Of a stretch of 64,000 bases of DNA, positions 61,201 through 64,000 are shown piece by piece. The stretch comes from Tubiluchus corallicola (Eukaryota; Priapulida; Priapulimorpha; Priapulimorphida; Tubiluchidae): the NCBI GenBank assembly GCA_030141605.1, contig JAQGDQ010000453.1:41835-105834 (forward strand), read 5' to 3'. Each line of letters begins with the position of its first letter. Position 1 is the first letter of the stretch. A program made the position numbers and the translations under genes. The notes below the pieces were generated by a model. The model worked only from the letters and a program-made list of their open reading frames with translations. It did not search any database and had not been told where the DNA came from.

Positions 61201-63627
61201 ATCAATCGCTGGAACTGTGAAAAGGCTTATTGCAGTTCGTTTTCAAAACTGGGAAAATATTAACTTTGTTTTATCACCCAAGAATTGTTTCTCCTCTCTT
61301 TATATTGATTATTTCTTAATTTTCAGACAACGTGTCACACGGGAATACATTAGCAATCAGTTCTACCTCCATCGGAGTGTCGTATTCCGAAGTTCGGCAG
61401 CCGGTACCTTTTCCTTTACCGCACAGTCGTTCTTGCGACGAGAGGCACAGTGACCACGCCCCGCTTGTGCACAGTCGTTCCGTCTCTCCCCCTCCTCCTC
61501 TTTTACCTCACCACCGTAACGTCGACACCTCAGCTCCGCCAGTTATTTGTAACAGGCAAGAACACGTTACAGCAGATTTTCACGTGAGCTATCCCACACC
61601 CGTAGCTCGCATCGCCGTAAATCACAACCCCCCGCCCCCGATTCCTGTGCCTCGTGCTAGTCGTGCAACTGATTTGTCACACGTGCCCCCCACAGTGCCG
61701 AACCATTCGTCTAGGTCAAGGTCACCTACAAACCAGCAGCTGAATTATGCAGAACTTCAGTCGAATTCTGTAGAGGAATCAGTTTCTCAGACAAACTGTA
61801 AGTGTTTTCATTTATAATGTTCACTCCGGCATCATTCATACAGTAGTGCCATGATGTCTAACGTGAAAGTGTAAAGTTAAAATGAACAATTGTGTTTGCA
61901 TAGCAAAAACGTCCATAAGTCAGCAATTAAGTTTTTCTAGTTATTCACATATCCTGAATCTCCATTTCATGAAGATCATTTTGATACCAAGTTCATCACT
62001 CTGTGTAAATACTAAGCTGAGATAATTTATTTTTCACAAATTTTCGACTATCTATTAAATAATTTACAGGCATTATGCCACCAAATGACATGCGGGAAAG
62101 TAATATTACCACACACAATTTCACGTTTGCGCCACTAGTTCTTCTCTGTTACATGCATTTCACCATTCGCTAATTAGACTGGCACTAGCGCCTACATTTC
62201 AGAAAGCGTTGCACAAAAACAGGTGCTGTACCTCTCAGTTTAGATGTGTAAGTTTGGGCGTTACCACAGTGGTAAATTTGAAATTTGAATTTTTATCTTA
62301 GAAGTTGCCTAGTTTTAGTACAACACACTGAATATCTTACAGTAGCACTGTAACTCAATTTTCGTTTTTCGCAAACACACGTAACACGCTCGTAGAATAT
62401 TTTCATTGTTGAAAATTATGTTAGTTTGTGATGTGATCAATAGTTGGGCTCGCCCGCCGTTAATTAAGTTCTTAATCTATTATTTAATTATCAGAAACGC
62501 TTTTGCAGTATTAATTTTGAGTTAAAATGTATACTTTTCGTCGGACTTGAAAATGGGGTGATATATGAAAAATCATCCTGTCTTCCTTTAATAAAATAAT
62601 CAAAAACTACCCCAAAAATAGTTAGTAGTTCCAGTAATTCCTTGTGATTTTTTTCTCTTTTGTCTATTTTTCTTCACCTGATGAGGAATGAAAACTACAG
62701 TGGTAGTTTGAAATGTCCCTTCTTTTTTCTTCCTTGTATTTTAATGGTCAGACTTTTTTCATTCATTGTCACTATTTCTGTTAATTAAATTGTGTTTTTT
62801 AACTCCTTCAGGACCATGAGAGTTTACTGCATTTTGCATAGGTTCATGAAAAACTGCTCTAACTAAGCAGTGATTATGTTATATTTGATAATTCTTGTAG
62901 GTTTCTACTCCTCACACAATGGATTTTCATGAAGAATTATATGAATTTGCTTACCTTAGATAAATTAAAAATCAATTTTTTATAAATAAATTGAAAAAAA
63001 AATTGGTAACTGTAGTGTTTGCTCTGTAACAATGTACAGTATTACTTGTGTGAAATCAGCTAATGCAGAAAAATTCAACTATCCAGATACAACACTCTAA
63101 TACACTCTGGCTTCAAATCTATTCTATTTTTTAAGGAGAAATTCCTGTTAAAAGATGAAATGACCTTCATTTGTCCTGGTTAATCGGTTGGTTTTTCCTG
63201 GAGTAGCAACAGAACACTGCACAGCTTGGGCTATAGCATTCGGGCGATCATTAAATTAGTGTGTACGATCACACAACTGTACGTCAGACATAGCTACTCA
63301 ATAGACTAAGTTGGAGTGCCTGAAAAGGGCGTATTTTTTTAATTTTATCAACTTGTTATAGCTAGAAATCAGTGTTTTGGTTGTGTGTTACAAAAACCCA
63401 TGTTTTTTTGTGCATGTACAGCACTTATTGACAAAAATATATTGATTTTTTATTGACAAAAATATATTGATTTTTTTCGTAGTTCTTGCTAAGACATCGA
63501 GTTTGCCTAGTCGGTTACCACCCCCCGTGCCTCCAGCCAGCACAAAACCTCACAAGGAGCATTTACGAGAAAACGCCAGACCTTCTAGCACGCCACCTCC
63601 TGCGCCACATGCAAGAATACCGAAAAC
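46291..63627 (+). CDS. CBL: E3 ubiquitin ligase CBL, first 10 recognised exons (3' end outside window)
   Basis: Binds phosphotyrosine on activated kinases and ubiquitinates them. Exons: 46291-46814, 47307-47453, 48621-48752, 50089-50226, 54069-54288, 55024-55233, 56869-56940, 58857-59037, 61327-61797 and 63483-63627 (2240 nt, 746 residues plus 2 nt, all phases closing). The TKB domain spans ~30-330: four-helix bundle ([11 protein letters not shown] to LKAIFPDG, exon 1), EF-hand-like part ([20 protein letters not shown]) and SH2-like part with FRLSC, Arg272 matching the phosphate-binding Arg294 of human CBL. The linker keeps [12 protein letters not shown] with Tyr346 and Tyr349 (human Tyr368/Tyr371). 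RING ligands are Cys359, 362, 374, His376, Cys379, 382, 394 and 397; Trp386 matches the E2-contact Trp. The tail is proline-rich ([24 protein letters not shown]), with PxxxPR sites of the type bound by CIN85 SH3 domains. The start ATG is in CAAGATGGC. Any UBA domain would lie beyond the window. Confidence 0.96.
46960..47070 (+). pseudogene. decayed partial copy of CBL exon 1 inside CBL intron 1
   Basis: AAATTGAGATTTTAGCTAGA, TTTTGGGAGTATTCGGCAAT, CCTATGATTATAA and GGACAAGGTAGTAAAAT match exon 1 at about 46320-46430 (AAATTGGAATTTTTAGGTCG, TTTTTGGGGTGTATTCGGCG, CCCAAGATTATAA, GGACAAGGTAGTAAAAT) in order and spacing, with an early in-frame TAG and indels. A partial exon duplication relic with no coding capacity. 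Confidence 0.85.
47636..48026. mobile_element. Tc1/mariner (pogo-like) MITE in CBL intron 2
   Basis: The left end, after TA, reads CAGTCAACCTTGGATATAAG; the right end is the inverse of CAATCAACCTCGGGTATAAG. 391 bp. Further inner motifs (CCTTATATCCGA, CCCTTATAGCCGA) recur in both orientations. TA precedes the left end; the right flank is CA, so the target duplication is not intact. No transposase frame. Confidence 0.75.
49476..49490. repeat. poly-C run (15)
   Basis: Fifteen consecutive C in CBL intron 3. A similar run of twelve C lies at 50680-50691 in intron 4. Run length is uncertain in any assembly. Confidence 0.9.
51001..51535 (-). mobile_element. dispersed repeat family B, inverted copy in CBL intron 4
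   Basis: Starts AAAGGAAGACAGGATGATTT and ends near GGGTCCAGTTTTCGTTT. It matches the 34217 copy in reverse, with a gap where the region around GTGCTGTACCTCTCAG is missing (near 51330). Confidence 0.85.
51578..51692. mobile_element. 115-bp fold-back MITE
   Basis: TTTCATAAACAGCC..TTATAATAAATTTTA at the left pairs with TAAAATTTATTACATAG..GGTTGTTTATGAAA at the right (~32-bp arms). The interior has further AATAAAATG repeats. It lies 40 bp beyond the family B copy. Confidence 0.75.
51693..54068. other. rest of CBL intron 4, mostly unrecognised
   Basis: About 2.4 kb of AT-rich intron without credible frames. The stretch ending at about 53880 (TAATAAATAAATAATAAT after AATAAAATTTAATAAA) looks like the A-rich 3' end of a retroposed sequence, but no start or duplication was found. 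Confidence 0.4.
54301..54800. repeat. 60-bp minisatellite just after the CBL RING exon
   Basis: 8.3 copies of a 60-bp unit (GGTTGAATCAGTTGCTACTA, CATMAGCTGACTCACACAGT, AAATCAGCTRGCTCGRCTTT) beginning 12 bp after the exon 5 donor. From 54421 two variants alternate (CATAAGCT with GGCTTT, CATCAGCT with GACTTT), giving a 120-bp dimer. The unit is a multiple of three, so a 161-codon frame stays open, but in the exon 5 frame a TGA occurs within ~20 bp of the donor, so read-through would stop. Confidence 0.96.
55374..55723. mobile_element. Tc1/mariner (pogo-like) MITE in CBL intron 6
   Basis: Left end CAGTACACTCATATCTCGGT; right end the inverse of AAGTACACTCTTCTCTCGGT. The repeats continue as TTGCTGGAC / TTGCCTGGAC. 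TA flanks both ends (55372-55373 and 55724-55725). About 350 bp, no transposase. It starts ~140 bp after the exon 6 donor. Confidence 0.8.
56391..56642. mobile_element. fold-back MITE in CBL intron 6
   Basis: Left arm AAAGTTTTAATTTACGTAGA, AAACATGTCAAACGTTTCGA, CTACTGCTGTCATC, TAAATTTTTACAAAAA; the right arm repeats these phrases inverted near its end (AGTTTTAAT terminus). Arms ~90 bp, total ~250 bp. Confidence 0.85.
57064..58270 (+). mobile_element. dispersed repeat family A, copy interrupted by a MITE, CBL intron 7
   Basis: Parts 57064-57111 and 57805-58270 together match 9270-9900. The interruption 57112-57804 is an inserted element. Divergence increases after about 58200. No coding frame. 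Confidence 0.8.
57112..57804. mobile_element. Tc1/mariner (Tigger/pogo-like) MITE nested in family A
   Basis: Perfect ~21-bp inverted termini: CAGTAAGTCCTCGCTTAACG at the left and CGTTAAGCGAGGACTTACTG at the right, flanked by TA at 57110-57111 and 57805-57806. The family A copy near 9312 is the empty site, where CACTTACATACTGCC runs on with a single TA. No transposase in the 693 bp; short frames inside are spurious. Confidence 0.9.
58397..58721 (-). mobile_element. dispersed repeat family D, inverted copy in CBL intron 7
   Basis: Inverse of 38481-38870: CCTCATAAATAAGCATGTAT, CACAAAAGACACAATACTAA, AACCCCAATCCC and CTGTTAAACTTTTT. It begins in the same CA/GT-rich microsatellite tail, ending ~135 bp before exon 8. 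Confidence 0.78.
59620..59756 (+). repeat. dispersed repeat family E, copy 1 (CBL intron 8)
   Basis: ~137 bp about 90% identical by eye to 61890-62026 in the same orientation: TTGCATAGCAAAA, CGTCCATA, TTTTCTAGTTATTCACATAT, CCTGAATCTCCATTTCATGA, GATCATTTTGATACCAAGTT. They lie in adjacent introns 8 and 9, flanking exon 9. Confidence 0.88.
59760..61326. other. rest of CBL intron 8, nothing recognised
   Basis: About 1.6 kb of AT-rich intron with no repeat shared elsewhere in the window and no credible frame. Confidence 0.4.
61890..62026 (+). repeat. dispersed repeat family E, copy 2 (CBL intron 9)
   Basis: Second copy of the 59620-59756 repeat, beginning ~90 bp after the exon 9 donor. A direct repeat pair 2.27 kb apart that brackets exon 9. 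Confidence 0.88.
62110..62598 (+). mobile_element. dispersed repeat family B copy in CBL intron 9
   Basis: From ACAATTTCACGTTTGCGCC to CATCCTGTCTTCCTTT, collinear with 34217-34842 (AACAGGTGCTGTACCTCTCA, TTGGGCTCGCCCGCCGTTAA, CAGAAACGCTTTTGCAGT) but lacking the first ~100 bp and a short interior segment. Confidence 0.86.
62801..63355 (+). mobile_element. dispersed repeat family C, right-truncated copy in CBL intron 9
   Basis: Begins with the family C terminus AACTCCTTCAGGACC and stays collinear with 27829-28375 (GAAAAACTGCTCT, TTTCTACTCCTCACACA, AAGGAGAAATTCCTGTTAA) to about 63355. The inverted right terminus is missing. Exon 10 begins ~130 bp later. Confidence 0.83.
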
Positions 63628-63671
63628 GTGAGTATATTACAACATTTACGTTGTTTCACTACATCTATGAT

Positions 63672-64000
63672 CTGGTGAGCAATGTGACGCTAGACTGTGC
63701 CAGTATGATGAGCAATGTGACGCTAGGCTATGCCAGTATGGTGAGCAATGTGACGCTAGGCTGTGCCAGTATGGTGAGCAATGTGGCGCTAGGCTGTGCC
63801 AGTATGGTGAGTAATGTGGCGCTAGGGTGTGCCAGTATGGTGAGCAATGTGGCGCTAGGGTGTGCCAGTATGGTGAGCAATGCAACGCTAGGCTGTGCCA
63901 GTATGGTGAGCATTGTGACGCTAGGCTGTGCCAGTATAGTGAGCAATGTGATGCTAGGCTGTGCCAGTATGGTGAGCAGTGTGACGCTAGGCTGTGCCAG
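63672..64000. repeat. 33-bp minisatellite at window end (about 10 copies)
   Basis: Unit GTGAGCAATGTGACGCTAGG followed by CTGTGCCAGTATG, starting ~45 bp after the exon 10 donor and running off the window. The period is a multiple of three, so minus-strand frames stay open and are artefacts. Confidence 0.96.

Overview
The window looks like nuclear DNA from an intron-rich, AT-rich, repeat-laden animal genome. Three protein-coding genes lie on the + strand, all split by GT-AG (and at least one GC-AG) introns. All three encode animal-type proteins: a secreted or GPI-anchored GH1 beta-glycosidase (lactase/klotho-like family), an ecto-5'-nucleotidase (CD73/NT5E type), and the E3 ubiquitin ligase CBL, whose 3' end lies beyond the window. 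The CBL TKB and RING regions are very close to vertebrate CBL, which supports Metazoa. The repeat content suggests a non-vertebrate, perhaps a marine invertebrate; I cannot name the species.

Layout: 1-2506 is a 50-bp satellite with higher-order structure. 2898-3722 is a piggyBac-like non-autonomous element. 4011-5833 is a 52-bp satellite. 6005-9262 is a large inverted repeat around a 144-bp tandem duplication and a GACAGA low-complexity tract. 9270-10850 holds dispersed repeats. 11266-20504 is the GH1 gene (10 exons, 539 codons, frame and phases closing exactly). 20505-28622 is intergenic: an AAT array, a hAT-like MITE with a perfect 8-bp target duplication, 121-bp and 66-70-bp tandem repeats, a telomere-like tract, and a MITE ending 98 bp before the next gene. 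28623-44697 is the 5'-nucleotidase gene (11 exons, 634 codons). 46291-63627 holds the first 10 recognised CBL exons (746 codons plus 2 nt). The window ends inside a 33-bp minisatellite in the next CBL intron.

There is no operon logic. The GH1 and NT5E products both have an N-terminal signal and a hydrophobic C-terminal tail, so both probably act at the outer cell surface. CBL is a cytosolic regulator of tyrosine-kinase signalling and is unrelated to them.

The most unusual theme is that in all three genes an intron carries degenerate copies of a neighbouring exon. GH1 intron 6 holds a minisatellite built from the end of exon 6 plus its splice donor. NT5E intron 5 holds a ~165-bp tandem array that includes the end of exon 5 and its donor. 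CBL intron 1 holds a decayed copy of part of exon 1. Several non-autonomous DNA transposon families can be delimited from the sequence alone by target-site duplications, terminal inverted repeats or paralogous empty sites. Family names (A-E) are my own labels.
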